Positions 63,686 to 64,000 of a stretch of DNA of 64,000 bases are shown here, in pieces. The notes below the pieces were generated by a model. It was not told the DNA's origin. It ran no database searches and saw nothing but the letters and a program-made list of their open reading frames with translations. The first letter of the stretch is position 1. Each line of letters opens with the position of its first letter. Source of the stretch: JAAYZQ01 sp034428935 (lineage in GTDB: Bacteria; Chloroflexota; Anaerolineae; JAAYZQ01). A program made the translations under genes and the position numbers. Location of the stretch: assembly GCA_034428935.1 (NCBI GenBank), contig DAOUHB010000020.1, positions 13,792-77,791 on the forward strand. The letters run 5' to 3'.

Positions 63686-64000
63686 ATGCTGTCAAAGAGT
63701 GTGCGGTGGCTTCTGGCCACCACGTTGTTCGTCAGCCTGGTGTTGGCCGCCTGCGGACCGGCACCCACGCCTGAGCCAACCGCGGCCCCGGAAGTTTCCG
63801 CGCCGACCAGCCCACCGGCCGCGGCCGAGCCCAAGGAAACGCTGAAGGTTGCTCTTGTCTACGTGGCACCCGTCGGCGACATGGGCTGGAGCTGGGCCCA
63901 CGAGCAGGGCCGCCTGGCCCTGGAGGAAAAGTTCGGCGACCGGATCGAGACGGCCTACATCGAGAACGTGCCCGAGGGCCCCGACGCCGAGCGCGTCGTC
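63686..64000 (+). CDS. BMP-family (PnrA-like) ABC transporter substrate-binding lipoprotein (3' truncated)
   Basis: ATG at 63686 after TAGGAGGAGA. A signal peptide ends in the lipobox VLAACG (Cys about 23), followed by a Pro/Ala/Thr linker (GPAPTPEPTAAPEVSAPTS). The mature start KVALVYVAPVGDMGWSWAH is typical of the BMP/PnrA family that binds purine nucleosides or other small molecules. About 105 residues are visible; the rest lies outside the window. It has its own promoter and starts an ABC import operon. Confidence 0.85.
   Translation, partial: MLSKSVRWLLATTLFVSLVLAACGPAPTPEPTAAPEVSAPTSPPAAAEPKETLKVALVYVAPVGDMGWSWAHEQGRLALEEKFGDRIETAYIENVPEGPDAERVV

Overview
The window is about 64 kb of GC-rich bacterial chromosome, densely coded on both strands, with no rRNA, tRNA, CRISPR array, IS element or phage gene that I can see. 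The organism looks like a member of the Chloroflexota (Anaerolineae-like). The grounds are the GC-rich coding style, lipoprotein binding proteins with Pro/Thr-rich linkers, a DUF11-repeat surface protein ending in a YLPLI tail, many multi-domain sensor kinases and the absence of LPS or outer-membrane genes. This is inference, not a phylogenetic result.

Layout. 1-14.5 kb (+): a cell-surface polysaccharide locus with glycosyltransferases, a UDP-GlcNAc 2-epimerase, an oxidoreductase/acetyltransferase/aminotransferase trio, an SDR epimerase, a 1495-residue O-antigen-ligase/TPR/cyclophilin fusion, a WecA-like transferase, a UDP-HexNAc dehydrogenase and a VTT membrane protein. Together they look like a Wbp-type route to a 2,3-diamino-uronic acid sugar and its assembly on a lipid carrier. 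14.5-17.7 kb (-): MBL-fold hydrolase, tryptophanase, RsgA. 17.8-28.6 kb (+): a phosphate locus with a PhoR/PhoB-like pair, candidate Pho boxes, an MshEN-like/USP fusion, pstSCAB, a sulfate-type binding protein, a Na/Pi-cotransporter-fold protein and a tandem USP. 28.6-35.1 kb (+): three exported enzymes, namely RodZ-type HTH-TM-M1 peptidase, M14-M23 double peptidase and a PG_binding_4/beta-lactamase-fold protein. 35-43.1 kb (-): MOSC, YibE/F, Mrp, PadR, esterase, RecN, a TPR/zinc/membrane protein and a second WecA/MraY-like transferase. 43.3-46.1 kb (+): five-PAS soluble histidine kinase. 46.2-51.5 kb (-): an efflux-type ABC system (HlyD adaptor, two ATPases, FtsX-type permease), divergent from a NarL-type two-component system (51.6-53.6 kb, +). 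53.7-57.2 kb (-): DUF11/P-domain surface protein and an arginase-family enzyme. 57.5-64 kb (+): uvrA, an alpha/alpha-toroid protein, a ydaO-type c-di-AMP riboswitch controlling a 42-residue basic protein, a protein of unknown function, and the start of a BMP-family binding lipoprotein cut by the window edge.

Promoters are unusually readable. At least eight match TTGNNN-N17-TANNNT, often with an extended TGN before the -10. Two of them place the predicted +1 exactly on the A of the start codon, which implies leaderless mRNAs. The most novel items are the riboswitch-controlled micro-gene at 61.75-62.2 kb and the divergent 51.5 kb intergenic region, where GTGACA/TGTCAC palindromes sit near -43 of both promoters. 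The domain fusions in the surface-polymer, phosphate and cell-wall loci are also notable.
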